Origin: Pseudomonadota bacterium
GTDB taxonomy: Bacteria > Pseudomonadota > Gammaproteobacteria > Xanthomonadales > Xanthomonadaceae
Assembly: GCA_023430045.1 (NCBI GenBank)
Contig: JAEZCF010000134.1
Location: 1 to 46,280 of the forward strand
Reading direction: 5' to 3'
DNA: 46,280 nt
Shown in pieces: positions 8,693-16,788 of this stretch. The notes beneath the pieces were generated by a model. It did not search any database. It was not told where the DNA came from and was given only the letters and a program-made list of their open reading frames with translations. Every line of letters begins with the position of its first letter. Positions within the stretch are counted from its first letter, which is position 1. Made by a program: the position numbers and the translations under genes.

Positions 8693-9700
8693 ATGCGTGC
8701 TGTTGCCTATACCCGCCCCGGCCTGCCCATCGATGACCCACAGGCACTGCAGGACATCGAGCTGGAGCTGCCCAGTCCCGGCCCGCGCGATCTGCGCGTG
8801 GCGGTGCGTGCGGTGGCGGTGAACCCGGTGGACACCAAGGTGCGACGCACGGCGGCCACCGATTCCCCCCGCGTGCTGGGTTTTGATGCGGTGGGCGTGG
8901 TGGACGCGGTGGGCAGCGAGGTGACCCTGTTCCAGCCGGGCGACGAGGTCTACTACGCCGGTGCCATCGATCGTCCGGGCAGCAACGCCGAATACCAGCT
9001 GGTGGATGAGCGCATAGCGGGCCGCAAGCCTTCCAGCCTGGATGATGCCCAGGCTGCGGCGTTGCCGTTGACGGCGATCACCGCATGGGAGCTGCTGTTC
9101 GACCGCCTGCGCATTGTCGAAGGCGGCGCCCAAGGGCAGACGCTGCTGGTCATCGGTGCCGCCGGCGGCGTGGGGTCCATCCTGGTGCAGCTGGCGCGGC
9201 AGCTGACGAAGCTGACCGTGGTCGGCACGGCGTCGCGGCCGGAAACCCAGGACTGGGTATACGCACTGGGCGCGCACCACGTCATCGACCACTCGCGGCC
9301 GCTGGCCGAAGGTCTGTCACGGCTGGGCATCGAGCAGGTACAGCACGTGGCCAGCCTGACCCATACCGACCAGCATTACGCACAGATCATCGACGTGCTG
9401 GCGCCGCAGGGCCAGCTCGGGCTGATCGATGATCCAGGCCAGCTCGACGTGATGGCGCTCAAGCGCAAGTGCCTGTCACTGCACTGGGAGTTCATGTTCG
9501 CCCGCCCGCTGTACCAGACCGCCGACATGCAGCAGCAGCACGCGCTGCTGAACCGGGTGGCAGCGCTGGTGGACGCCGGCGTGCTGCGCACCACGCTGGG
9601 CGAACACTATGGCCGCATCGACGCAGCCAACCTGCGCCGCGCGCACGCCCTGCTGGAAACCCAGCGGGCCAAGGGCAAGATCGTCCTCGAAGGCTTCTGA
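8693..9700 (+). CDS. Zinc-binding dehydrogenase family / quinone oxidoreductase
   Basis: The 335-residue protein belongs to the medium-chain dehydrogenase/reductase superfamily. The N-terminal GroES-like half has AVRAVAVNPVDTKVRR and VLGFDAVGVVDAVG. The Rossmann half has LLVIGAAGGVGSILVQLARQ, the nucleotide-binding loop. The cysteine and histidine ligands of catalytic zinc are not evident, which fits the zinc-independent NADPH:quinone reductase (ZADH/YhfP-type) branch. The ATG at 8693 starts the expected MRAVAYTRPG. Regulation by the divergent LysR protein is likely. A strong hairpin with T-run follows the stop. Typical substrates are quinones or enones; the actual one cannot be read. Confidence 0.88.
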   Translation: MRAVAYTRPGLPIDDPQALQDIELELPSPGPRDLRVAVRAVAVNPVDTKVRRTAATDSPRVLGFDAVGVVDAVGSEVTLFQPGDEVYYAGAIDRPGSNAEYQLVDERIAGRKPSSLDDAQAAALPLTAITAWELLFDRLRIVEGGAQGQTLLVIGAAGGVGSILVQLARQLTKLTVVGTASRPETQDWVYALGAHHVIDHSRPLAEGLSRLGIEQVQHVASLTHTDQHYAQIIDVLAPQGQLGLIDDPGQLDVMALKRKCLSLHWEFMFARPLYQTADMQQQHALLNRVAALVDAGVLRTTLGEHYGRIDAANLRRAHALLETQRAKGKIVLEGF

Positions 9701-9701
9701 A

Positions 9702-9756
9702 AAAAAAGGGGGACGGAGGAGGTTATTTTCAATTAACCACCTCCGTCCCCTTTTTT
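9702..9756 (+). terminator. Long inverted repeat with A- and T-tracts, probable terminator/repeat element
   Basis: An almost perfect hairpin of about 23 base pairs: AAAAAAGGGGGACGGAGG on the left and CCTCCGTCCCCTTTTTT on the right, with one extra G on the left and an AT-rich loop (TTATTTTCAATTAA region). It begins right after the dehydrogenase stop and ends in six Ts, so it should terminate that transcript. The size and AT-rich centre also suggest a dispersed MITE/REP-like element. Confidence 0.75.
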
Positions 9757-9803
9757 GACGGGCCGGCGCAGCGGGTGAGACGCCGTCCGCCTAGACTAGG
9801 GAC

Positions 9804-11366
9804 ATGCAAACCCAGACTCTTGCCCTGTTGGCCGTGCCGCTGCTGGCCATCATTCTTGTCCTGCTGGTGGTGGTACTGCGCCGTGCCACGCGGCCGGATG
9901 CTGCCGGCGATCTAGAACCGCTGCGCAATGCTGTCGCCCAGGAACGCGAACGCAGCCTTGCCGCGCAGGTGGAAGCCGGCCAGCTGCGCGGACGCCTGCA
10001 GGCAGTGCAGGAAGACCTGGAAGGCGAACGGCAGCGCGCCCTGGAACGGCAACAGCTGCTGGCCGCAGCGCAGGCCCGCGCCGAACGTGAAGCAGCAATG
10101 GCTGGCGATCGCGAAACTCGCCTGGGCGAACGCGAACAGGCGGTGCGGCAACTGCAGGCGCAGCTGCGCGAACTGCAGGAACAGCTGCAGGCACAGCGCG
10201 ACAGCTACCAGCAGCTGCATGGCGAACACACGCGGGTGCAGGCCAACCTGCAGCATGCACAGCAGGCCAGCGCGGAACTGCGTGCGTACCTGGACACCGC
10301 CAAGGACAAACTCAGCGGCGCGTTCGCCGAGCTGGCCGGCAAGGTGTTCGAGGAACGCGGCCAGCAGTTCGAAAGGAACGTGCGCCAGGCCACCGGCCAG
10401 TCGCGGCTGGACATCGAGAACCTGCTCAAGCCGTTCACCGAACGCCTGCAGGAGTTCCGCGGGCGGGTGGATGTGCTGTACGCCGAGGAAGCCCGCGAAC
10501 GGGCCAGCCTGCTCGGTGCCGTGGGCGAGCTGAAGACGCTCAACCAAGACATGGCCTCGCAGGCGGCGGCGCTGACCAACGCACTGAAGGGCAATGCCAG
10601 GGTGCGTGGCGACTGGGGCGAACTGATGCTGGAAAACGTACTGCGCAGCTCCGGCCTGGAGGAGGGCGTGCACTACCGCCGCCAGCAGCACGTGGTGGAC
10701 GACGACGGCGAACGTCTGCGTCCGGACGTGGTGGTGAACTTCCCCGACCAGCGCAGCATCGTGGTGGACAGCAAGGTCAACCTGGTCGCCTGGCAGGAAG
10801 CCATGAACGCGGCTACGCCGGAGGTGGGCAACGAAGCGCTGCTCCGCCATGCCGCAGCGTTGCGCCAGCACGTGCGCGACCTGGGCGTGCGCAACTACCC
10901 CAAGGCCATGGGCGAAGAGCAGACGCTGGACGTGACCATCGCCTTCGTGCCGATCGAAGGGGCGCTGTCGGCCGCGCTGTCCACCGATCCCGCGCTGCAG
11001 TCCTATGCGTTCGACAACAAGGTGGTATTCGCCTCGCCGAATACGCTGATGGCGCTGCTGCGCGTGGCCGAGCGGCTGTGGACGCGCGACAAGGTGCAGA
11101 AGCAGGCCCTGAAGATCAGCGACGCCGGTGGACTGGTGCTGGATGCGCTGGTGGCCTTCCTGGCCGATTTCAACAACGTCGGCAGGAAGCTGGAGGATGC
11201 CAGCAACGCCTTTTCCAGCGCACGCAACCGCCTGCAGGATTCGCCGCAGTCGGCCATCAACCGCGCGCGTCGCCTGGCCGAGCTGGGCAGCAAGGCGAAG
11301 AAGGCGCTGCCGCCGGAACTGCAACCCGATCCGCTGCAGCAGCTTGCCGGACCTGACGAAGAATGA
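9804..11366 (+). CDS. rmuC: DNA recombination protein RmuC
   Basis: The 520-residue protein matches RmuC, a membrane-anchored coiled-coil protein with a PD-(D/E)XK-like nuclease fold that limits DNA inversions between short repeats. Residues about 5-25 form one membrane helix (LALLAVPLLAIILVLLVVVL). Residues about 40-170 are a Gln/Glu/Arg-rich coiled coil. The core follows with GNARVRGDWGELMLENVLRSSGL, RLRPDVVVNFPDQRSIVVDSK (acidic and Lys residues of the nuclease-like site), AFVPIEGAL and FASPNTLMALLRV. ATG 9804 starts at the expected anchor. The following lipoprotein gene starts 53 bases after the stop. Confidence 0.93.
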   Translation: MQTQTLALLAVPLLAIILVLLVVVLRRATRPDAAGDLEPLRNAVAQERERSLAAQVEAGQLRGRLQAVQEDLEGERQRALERQQLLAAAQARAEREAAMAGDRETRLGEREQAVRQLQAQLRELQEQLQAQRDSYQQLHGEHTRVQANLQHAQQASAELRAYLDTAKDKLSGAFAELAGKVFEERGQQFERNVRQATGQSRLDIENLLKPFTERLQEFRGRVDVLYAEEARERASLLGAVGELKTLNQDMASQAAALTNALKGNARVRGDWGELMLENVLRSSGLEEGVHYRRQQHVVDDDGERLRPDVVVNFPDQRSIVVDSKVNLVAWQEAMNAATPEVGNEALLRHAAALRQHVRDLGVRNYPKAMGEEQTLDVTIAFVPIEGALSAALSTDPALQSYAFDNKVVFASPNTLMALLRVAERLWTRDKVQKQALKISDAGGLVLDALVAFLADFNNVGRKLEDASNAFSSARNRLQDSPQSAINRARRLAELGSKAKKALPPELQPDPLQQLAGPDEE

Positions 11367-11419
11367 ACGCATCGGTCCGGTATCCTGCGTGCCTGCACCG
11401 CCAACCCTGGACATCGACG

Positions 11420-11800
11420 ATGCGAATTCGCCCTTACCTGCTCGGCTGCCTGTTGCTCGCCGTTTCCCTTGCCGCCTGCAGCCCGGGTACGCGACCCGAT
11501 GCCGTAGCCACGGACAGCGCGACAGAGGGCGTTTCGACCGACGCGGCCGCCTGTACCGCGCAGGGCGGTGAACTGCGCGCGCTCGGTCGCCTGCAGCGCG
11601 TGCAGTGCGTGGTGCCGTATGCCGATGCGGGCAAGGCGTGCAGTGCCCGAAGCGACTGCACCGGACACTGCCTGGCCGCCGGTGACGTGGCGATGGGCGC
11701 GCGGGCGTCGGGAACGTGCCAGCGCGATGTCAGTGAAAACTTCGGCTGCCGCCAGCGCATCGATGGTGGCGTGGCCCAGGGCACCCTCTGCGTGGACTGA
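11420..11800 (+). CDS. Small cysteine-rich lipoprotein of unknown function
   Basis: The 126-residue product begins MRIRPYLLGCLLLAVSLAAC with a lipobox (L17-A18-A19-C20), so it is probably an outer- or inner-membrane lipoprotein. The mature part has eight further cysteines at fairly even spacing (for example KACSARSDCTGHCLAAG and NFGCRQRIDGG), enough for four disulphide bonds, which fits the oxidising periplasm. ATG 11420 was chosen because it gives the signal peptide; the frame is open upstream into rmuC. I recognise no named family. It sits between rmuC and glutathione peroxidase on the same strand and may share a transcript with either. Confidence 0.75.
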   Translation: MRIRPYLLGCLLLAVSLAACSPGTRPDAVATDSATEGVSTDAAACTAQGGELRALGRLQRVQCVVPYADAGKACSARSDCTGHCLAAGDVAMGARASGTCQRDVSENFGCRQRIDGGVAQGTLCVD

Positions 11801-11874
11801 CCGTGCACCGTGCACGTCGCCGCTCGCGTATTCCTGCCCGCCCTTCTTCTTCCCCCGTAACCCAGGAGCCCCTC

Positions 11875-12420
11875 GTGTCCCAGTCGATCCAGGATATTCC
11901 CCTCACCACCATCGAAGGCCAGCCGACGTCGTTGGCCGACTACCGGGGCAAGGTGCTGCTGGTAGTCAATGTGGCGTCCAAATGCGGCCTGACGCCGCAG
12001 TACGAAGGGCTGCAGGCGCTGTATGCGGACAAGCAACCGCAGGGCCTGGAAATCCTTGGATTCCCGGCGAACAATTTCCTGGGCCAGGAGCCGGGCAGCG
12101 AGGCGGAGATCCAGCAGTTCTGCCAGCTCAACTACGATGTCGGCTTCCCGATGTTCGCCAAGATCAGCGTGGCCGGCGAGGACGTGCATCCGCTGTATCA
12201 GCAGCTGGTCGCCGCGCAGCCGCAGGCCATCGGTGAAGGCCCGCTGCGCGAACGCTTGGCCAGCAAGGATATTCCGCTGCAGCCGGCCCCCGGCATTCTG
12301 TGGAACTTCGAGAAATTCCTGGTCGGCCGCGATGGCCAGGTCATCGCGCGCTTCGCACCGGACGTGGCCGCTGATGATGCCCGCCTGCGCGAGGCCGTGG
12401 ACAGGGCGCTTGCCGCCTGA
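11875..12420 (+). CDS. Glutathione peroxidase family thiol peroxidase
   Basis: The 181-residue thioredoxin-fold protein belongs to the glutathione peroxidase/BtuE family, which reduces hydrogen and organic peroxides. The peroxidatic cysteine is in VNVASKCGLTPQYEGL, and the Trp-Asn pair is in GILWNFEKFLV. The usual GFPCNQF motif reads GFPANNFLGQEPG: the resolving Cys is Ala and the catalytic Gln is Asn. Another cysteine (QQFCQLNY) could take part instead. GTG 11875 has AGGAG 6-10 bases upstream, so it is preferred to longer starts. The gene ends before a bidirectional terminator shared with the Mla operon. Confidence 0.9.
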   Translation: MSQSIQDIPLTTIEGQPTSLADYRGKVLLVVNVASKCGLTPQYEGLQALYADKQPQGLEILGFPANNFLGQEPGSEAEIQQFCQLNYDVGFPMFAKISVAGEDVHPLYQQLVAAQPQAIGEGPLRERLASKDIPLQPAPGILWNFEKFLVGRDGQVIARFAPDVAADDARLREAVDRALAA

Positions 12421-12460
12421 GGCAGCGCCGGTGTGCCTGACCGGCTTGCGATGTCCCATG

Positions 12461-12487
12461 AAAAATCCCGCCGAAGCGGGATTTTTC
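12461..12487. terminator. Bidirectional rho-independent terminator
   Basis: AAAAATCCCGC-CGAA-GCGGGATTTTT is a perfect stem with a tetraloop, flanked by A-run and T-run, so it can stop both the glutathione peroxidase transcript (plus) and the mla operon (minus). Confidence 0.92.
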
Positions 12488-12507
12488 GTTTCCAGCCGGA
12501 GAACCGG

Positions 12508-13461
12508 TCAGTTGCCCCAATCCGGCATCGGCATCGCATCGACCGGGATCGGAGAATCCAGGTCGTCCTTGCCACGCGAGTGCTTGCCGCGCAGGTCGTT
12601 CTCGATCTGGTAGGTACGGCGCTGCAGCCAGGCATCGCGTACCAGGGCGTACTCGTCCACCGCGCTGGAGCGGATGTCATCGGCCGCCAGCAGCTGCGAA
12701 CGCGCATCCACCAGCTGCAGTCCCTGCAGCCCGATGCGCACCTTGTCTTCCTCGATCTGGCGGATGGGCGACAACGGAATATCGCCGGCCAGTCCGAACA
12801 CGTCGCGCACCGTGCGCGGCCCGAAGAACGGCAGCTCCACGTAGCGCGAACGACGCCAGCCCCACGCGCCCAGGGTCTGCCCGAAGTCTTCCTTGCGGTT
12901 GGCGACCATCGCCTTGCTGGCCGGATCGAACAGTCCGCCGACGCCCAGCGTGGTGTTCATCAGGAAGCGGCCCAGGGTGTCCCACGCATCGTCGGGCCGC
13001 CCCTGCAGGAACTGGTTGACGATCGTCACCGGCGAACGGATGTTGCTGAAGAAATTGCTGACGCCGGTGCGCGCGAAGCGCGGCACCACGTTGGTATAGG
13101 CCGTGGCCAGCGGACGTGCGATGGCGTTGTCCACCACCACGTTGAAACGATGCACGCGGCGGTTGAACGGTTCCCACGGATCGTAGGCGGCCGGGGAGGC
13201 GCCGCTGACGCCATCGCTGCCATACAGCGCCGCGAAGTCGTCCTCGGTGGCATCGGCCGGGCCTGCGTCGGCAGCCGGAGAGGTCGGATCGACCGCCGGA
13301 CCGGTGGCGACCGGTGCCGTATCCACGTCGGTCACCGATGATGCATCGGCGGCGGGAACCGTCTCACCCGCAGCAGGAGCGGCATCGCGGGTGGGCTTGC
13401 TGGCGCAGGCGCTGAGCGCGGCCACCAGCAGCAGGAGGGGGAGGGTGCGTACGACGTTCAT
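12508..13461 (-). CDS. mlaA: MlaA (VacJ) outer-membrane lipoprotein
   Basis: The 317-residue lipoprotein takes misplaced phospholipids from the outer leaflet of the outer membrane and hands them to MlaC. The signal peptide ends in a lipobox (L16-S17-A18-C19). A Pro/Ala/Asp-rich linker of about 70 residues follows, then the VacJ core: YDPWEPFNRRVHRFN, SNFFSNIRSPVTIVNQFLQG, LGRFLMNTTLGVGGLFD and DFGQTLGAWG, all typical. E. coli MlaA is about 251 residues, so the extra length is the linker. ATG 13461 is preferred over one 24 bases upstream because it starts the signal peptide. It is the last gene of the mla operon, one base after mlaB. Confidence 0.93.
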   Translation of the reverse strand: MNVVRTLPLLLLVAALSACASKPTRDAAPAAGETVPAADASSVTDVDTAPVATGPAVDPTSPAADAGPADATEDDFAALYGSDGVSGASPAAYDPWEPFNRRVHRFNVVVDNAIARPLATAYTNVVPRFARTGVSNFFSNIRSPVTIVNQFLQGRPDDAWDTLGRFLMNTTLGVGGLFDPASKAMVANRKEDFGQTLGAWGWRRSRYVELPFFGPRTVRDVFGLAGDIPLSPIRQIEEDKVRIGLQGLQLVDARSQLLAADDIRSSAVDEYALVRDAWLQRRTYQIENDLRGKHSRGKDDLDSPIPVDAMPMPDWGN

Positions 13462-13462
13462 G

Positions 13463-13777
13463 TCAGCTCGCTGCAGAAGGTGCATTGAAATCCAGGTCCG
13501 GGGACAGCCGATAGGCGGCCTCCAGGTCGGTCAGTCCGGCGGGCGAGCCGTTGATGGCAAGCGCGCGGCCCTGTTGCCGCGCGCGCGCGGCGAGTTCGGC
13601 CAGCAGCGCCAGGCCGGCACTGTCCATGCCGGTGACGTCGGCCAGATCCAGCGTATCCACACCGCTGGCCATCGCCGTCAGCTGCGGCCACAGCGCGATC
13701 ACCGCGCTGCGGTCCAGCGCACCGGACAGGCGCAGCGTGCCCTGGTCGAGGTGGGCCTGTGCGGTATTACTTGCCAT
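13463..13777 (-). CDS. mlaB: MlaB, STAS-domain subunit of the Mla lipid transporter
   Basis: The 104-residue protein is a STAS domain (LRLSGALDRSAVIALWPQL, then VDTLDLADVTGMDSAGLALL with the conserved DSAG loop). In the MlaFEDB complex it binds MlaF and supports ATPase activity in the cytoplasm. ATG 13777 overlaps the end of mlaC by 11 bases, which implies coupled translation; longer starts would run deep into mlaC. It is followed after one base by mlaA. Confidence 0.88.
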   Translation of the reverse strand: MASNTAQAHLDQGTLRLSGALDRSAVIALWPQLTAMASGVDTLDLADVTGMDSAGLALLAELAARARQQGRALAINGSPAGLTDLEAAYRLSPDLDFNAPSAAS

Positions 13778-14429
13778 TGCCCGGCTGTCCGGCCTGCATG
13801 CTGCCGCTGCGCAGTTCGGTAGCCACCTGCTTGATGCCCTTCTGGCGCAGCGGCGCGTCGAACTGGTTGCGGAAGGTCTGCACGTAGGAAATGCCTTCGA
13901 TGTTGACGTCGAAGATCTTCCACTGTCCGCCGACATTGCGCATCAGGTATTCCACCGGGGTCGGCTGGTCGCCGGCGCGCACCAGTTCGGTGGCCACGCG
14001 CACGCCGCGGTTGCCCGGCAGCGGGCTTTCGCCCTTAAGGCGGAAGCTCGGTTTGCCCTGGATGTTCAGCAGCGCCGAACCGTAGCGCTGCATCAGGTTG
14101 TCGGCCATGGCGTCGGCGAACAACTTGATGTCCGCGTCGGAGGCGCCACGCGAATGGGCGCCCAGCACCAGGCGTGCGGCGTAGTCACGGTCGAAGGTGC
14201 GGTTGAGCTCGCTGTTGATGTAATCGCGCAGCACCGTCGGGTTCTTGCTGAACTCCGGCTTGCGCTGCTGCAGGGTGTTCATGATGCGCGAACTGGCATC
14301 GATCACCGTCTTTCCGGCCTGTGCCTGCGGGGCGGCGGCGGTCGCCGGAGCGGACTGGGCCGAAGCCAGCAGGGGAGATGTCGCCAGCAGGGCCGAAGCG
14401 AGCAGCAGGGGGAGAAGCTTCATTTTCAT
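13767..14429 (-). CDS. mlaC: MlaC periplasmic phospholipid shuttle
   Basis: The 220-residue protein has a signal peptide (MKMKLLPLLLASALLATSPLLASA, about residues 1-24; shown here as MKMKLLPLLLASALLA) and the MlaC/Ttg2D fold that carries phospholipid between MlaA and MlaD. Typical segments are DYINSELNRTFDRDYAARLVLG, LFADAMADNLMQRYGSALL and VEYLMRNVGGQWKIFDVNIEG followed by ISYVQTFRNQF. It overlaps mlaD by 4 bases and mlaB by 11. Confidence 0.93.
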   Translation of the reverse strand: MKMKLLPLLLASALLATSPLLASAQSAPATAAAPQAQAGKTVIDASSRIMNTLQQRKPEFSKNPTVLRDYINSELNRTFDRDYAARLVLGAHSRGASDADIKLFADAMADNLMQRYGSALLNIQGKPSFRLKGESPLPGNRGVRVATELVRAGDQPTPVEYLMRNVGGQWKIFDVNIEGISYVQTFRNQFDAPLRQKGIKQVATELRSGSMQAGQPGNGK

Positions 14430-14959
14430 GGTTGCGGTTCCGTTGCGGGCGCCGTGGCGCCGTCGTGGGAGTCATCAGGTTGGGCTGCGTCGCCACCGGC
14501 ACCGCCGCCACTGAACATGTACTTGCCGACCAGCTGGATAAGATCCACGGCCGGCTGGGTGAAGACGATCTCGTCGCCAGGATTCAACACGTCCGGATCG
14601 CCGCCCGGTTGCAGGCCGATATAACTTTCGCCAAGCAAACCGCTGGTGAATATGCCGCCGGAGGTGTCGGCCGGCAGATCCTTGAATTTGCCATCGATGC
14701 GCAGCGTGACGATGGAATCGAACTTGACCGGGTCCAGGTCGATGGCAGCCACCTGGCCGATGGTGACGCCGCCGATCTTCACCGGAGCCTGCTTGCGCAG
14801 CTGGCCGATCTGCGAGAAACGTGCCTTCAGCTCATAGCCATCGCCGCCCAGGCCCCAACGCTGGTTGGTGGAGGCGACGGCAAGCACCAGCAGCGAGGCC
14901 AGCGCCAGCAGCAGGAAGGCGCCGACGGAAAATTCGAGTCTGGGACCGCGGATGGCCAT
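14426..14959 (-). CDS. mlaD: MlaD, MCE-domain subunit of the Mla transporter
   Basis: The 177-residue protein has one N-terminal membrane helix (LEFSVGAFLLLALASLLVLA) and a single MCE domain (ELKARFSQIGQLRKQAPVKI, GVTIGQVAAIDLD, GLLGESYIGLQPGG). MlaD forms the hexameric ring that channels lipid between MlaC and the MlaFEB core in the inner membrane. It is followed by mlaC with a 4-base overlap. It is separated from mlaE by an unusual 79-base gap. Confidence 0.93.
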   Translation of the reverse strand: MAIRGPRLEFSVGAFLLLALASLLVLAVASTNQRWGLGGDGYELKARFSQIGQLRKQAPVKIGGVTIGQVAAIDLDPVKFDSIVTLRIDGKFKDLPADTSGGIFTSGLLGESYIGLQPGGDPDVLNPGDEIVFTQPAVDLIQLVGKYMFSGGGAGGDAAQPDDSHDGATAPATEPQP

Positions 14960-14980
14960 GGTTATCTCACTGTTCTTTGT

Positions 14981-15003
14981 CAGGTGCCCGGACAGGTGCC
15001 CGG
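14981..15003. repeat. Direct 12-base repeat in the mlaE-mlaD gap
   Basis: CAGGTGCCCGGA and CAGGTGCCCGGG lie in tandem inside the 79-base gap between mlaE and mlaD; all other mla junctions overlap or nearly touch. It may form a small GC-rich hairpin in the mRNA. Confidence 0.5.
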
Positions 15004-15038
15004 GCGGGTTTCATGTCGTACCGGCCAACGACCGGGTG

Positions 15039-15788
15039 CTACTGGAACATCATTGCCGACAGCACGAAGTTGAACATCAGTACCAGCAACGAGGCGTTGA
15101 CCACCGCGCGGGTGGTCGCCACCGAGGTGCCTTCGATGGTGGGTTCGGCATGGAAACCCACATAGGAGGCGACCAGCGCGGCGGTACCGCCGAAGATGGC
15201 CGACTTCAGCATCGCCACGCCGAAATCGTCCCAGAAATCCACGCTGTTGCGCAGCGCCGACCAGAACACGCCGTTGTCCAGGCCGAGCACATGCACCGCT
15301 TCGAAATAACTGGCGGTGATGGCCAGCGAACAGAACACGCCGGTCAGCAGCGGCACCGTCAGCACGGCCGCCCAGAAGCGCGGCGCAACGGCCTTGGCGA
15401 CCGGATCGATGGCCATCAGCTCCAGCGCCTTGATCTGATCGGTGGCGCGCATCAGGCCCAGTTCGGCGGCGATCGAGCTGCCGGCACGGCCGATGAACAG
15501 CAGCGCGGTCAGCACTGGCGCCAGTTCGCGGTACAGCGAAAGCCCCAGCAGCGTGGACAGCGCATCAGCGGCACCGAACGTGGTCAGCGTGCGGTAGCCC
15601 TGCAGGGTCAGCACCAGCCCGACGAATGCACCGCCGACAGCGATGATCGGCAGCGAACGGGCGCCGATCTTGTAGATCTCGCGGGTCAGCTCGGCCAGGA
15701 AATCGCGGGTCGGCAGCGAGCCGCGCAGCACGGTCAGGCAAAACAGGCCGGCGCGGCCCAGCGAACGGGTGGCTTCAACGAACGGCAT
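15039..15788 (-). CDS. mlaE: MlaE permease of the Mla lipid transporter
   Basis: The 249-residue integral membrane protein belongs to the MlaE family, the permease core that moves phospholipid through the inner membrane in complex with MlaF, MlaD and MlaB. It has about five hydrophobic segments. Typical stretches are IIAVGGAFVGLVLTLQGYRTL, ELAPVLTALLFIGRAGSSIA followed by AELGLMRATDQIKALELM, and the coupling region near DPVAKAVAPRFWAAVL. Its start overlaps the mlaF stop by one base (TGATG). Confidence 0.94.
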   Translation of the reverse strand: MPFVEATRSLGRAGLFCLTVLRGSLPTRDFLAELTREIYKIGARSLPIIAVGGAFVGLVLTLQGYRTLTTFGAADALSTLLGLSLYRELAPVLTALLFIGRAGSSIAAELGLMRATDQIKALELMAIDPVAKAVAPRFWAAVLTVPLLTGVFCSLAITASYFEAVHVLGLDNGVFWSALRNSVDFWDDFGVAMLKSAIFGGTAALVASYVGFHAEPTIEGTSVATTRAVVNASLLVLMFNFVLSAMMFQ

Positions 15789-16585
15789 CAGGCAACCCTC
15801 GCGCGCGGTGCGGCGTCGAACGGAATCGGTCCATCCGGCTGGCCATGCAGGAACTGCCTCAGCAGCGGATCCTGGCTGGATTCCAGCGCGGCCGGGCTGC
15901 CCTGGAACACCACCCCTCCGTTGGCGATCGCGATCACCTGGTCGCAGATCGGCAGGGTTTCATGCACATGGTGACTGACGATGATGCTGGTCAGTCCCAG
16001 GCTGTGGTTGAGACGCTGGATCAGGCTCATGATCACGCCCGAGGCGATCGGGTCCAGGCCGGTCAGCGGCTCGTCATAGATCATCAGCGGCGGGTCCAGG
16101 GCCAGGGCGCGGGCCAGCGCGACGCGCCGTGCCATGCCGCCGGACAGCTCGCGCGGCCAGGCATCGGCTGCGGCCAGCAGGCCCACGGCATGCAGCTTCA
16201 TCTGTACCAGGCGTTCGCGCACCGCAGCCGGAAGGCGGGTATGCGTGCGCAGCGGCAGGGCCACGTTCTCGGCCACGGTGAGGTCGGTGAGCAGGCCGTT
16301 GCCCTGCAGCAGCACGCCGACGCTCTTGCGCATTTCCAGCAGGTCGCGGTTGCCGGTGGGAATGGCCCGCCCGAACAGCGTCACCTCGCCCTGTACCGGG
16401 CGCAGCTCGCCGGTCAGCGCCGCCAGCAATGTCGATTTGCCGCTGCCCGAAGGGCCCAGCACGGCGGTGATGCTGCCTTGCGGAACCTGCAGCGAAACGT
16501 CGCGCAGGATCGCGCGGCCGCCGCGGTCGATGCGGACGTCGGACAACTGCACCAGAGGATTCGAAGATGCCGGCATGCGGACCAT
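15788..16585 (-). CDS. mlaF: MlaF ATP-binding subunit of the Mla lipid transporter
   Basis: The 265-residue ABC ATPase powers the Mla complex in the cytoplasm. It shows Walker A (GPSGSGKSTLL), the Q-loop region (SVGVLLQGNGLLTDLTV), the signature LSGGMARRVALARALALD, Walker B with LMIYDEPLTGLDP, and the switch His in IIVSHHVHE. ATG 16585 is chosen because GGA lies about 10-12 bases upstream; TTG 16591 and ATG 16576 are alternatives. It is the first gene of the operon mlaF-E-D-C-B-A, and the divergent gap to recC (about 200 bases) should hold its promoter, though I see no clear consensus. Confidence 0.94.
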   Translation of the reverse strand: MVRMPASSNPLVQLSDVRIDRGGRAILRDVSLQVPQGSITAVLGPSGSGKSTLLAALTGELRPVQGEVTLFGRAIPTGNRDLLEMRKSVGVLLQGNGLLTDLTVAENVALPLRTHTRLPAAVRERLVQMKLHAVGLLAAADAWPRELSGGMARRVALARALALDPPLMIYDEPLTGLDPIASGVIMSLIQRLNHSLGLTSIIVSHHVHETLPICDQVIAIANGGVVFQGSPAALESSQDPLLRQFLHGQPDGPIPFDAAPRARVA

Positions 16586-16788
16586 TAACAATTTTCCAAC
16601 GTTCTAGAATCAGTACCCGGGGCTGAACATAACCGAACTGCGCCGTCCAGTATTCTCGCACGCGTGCTGTCGTGGTGCCTGCCACCCCACCGGGACAATC
16701 CGGCGCCGCTGCGGAACAGTGGCCGTGTACCGGCGCGGCGGCCACGCCAGGCAGTCATTCGTCGCCCGCCTGCGGCACACTGTGCCCG

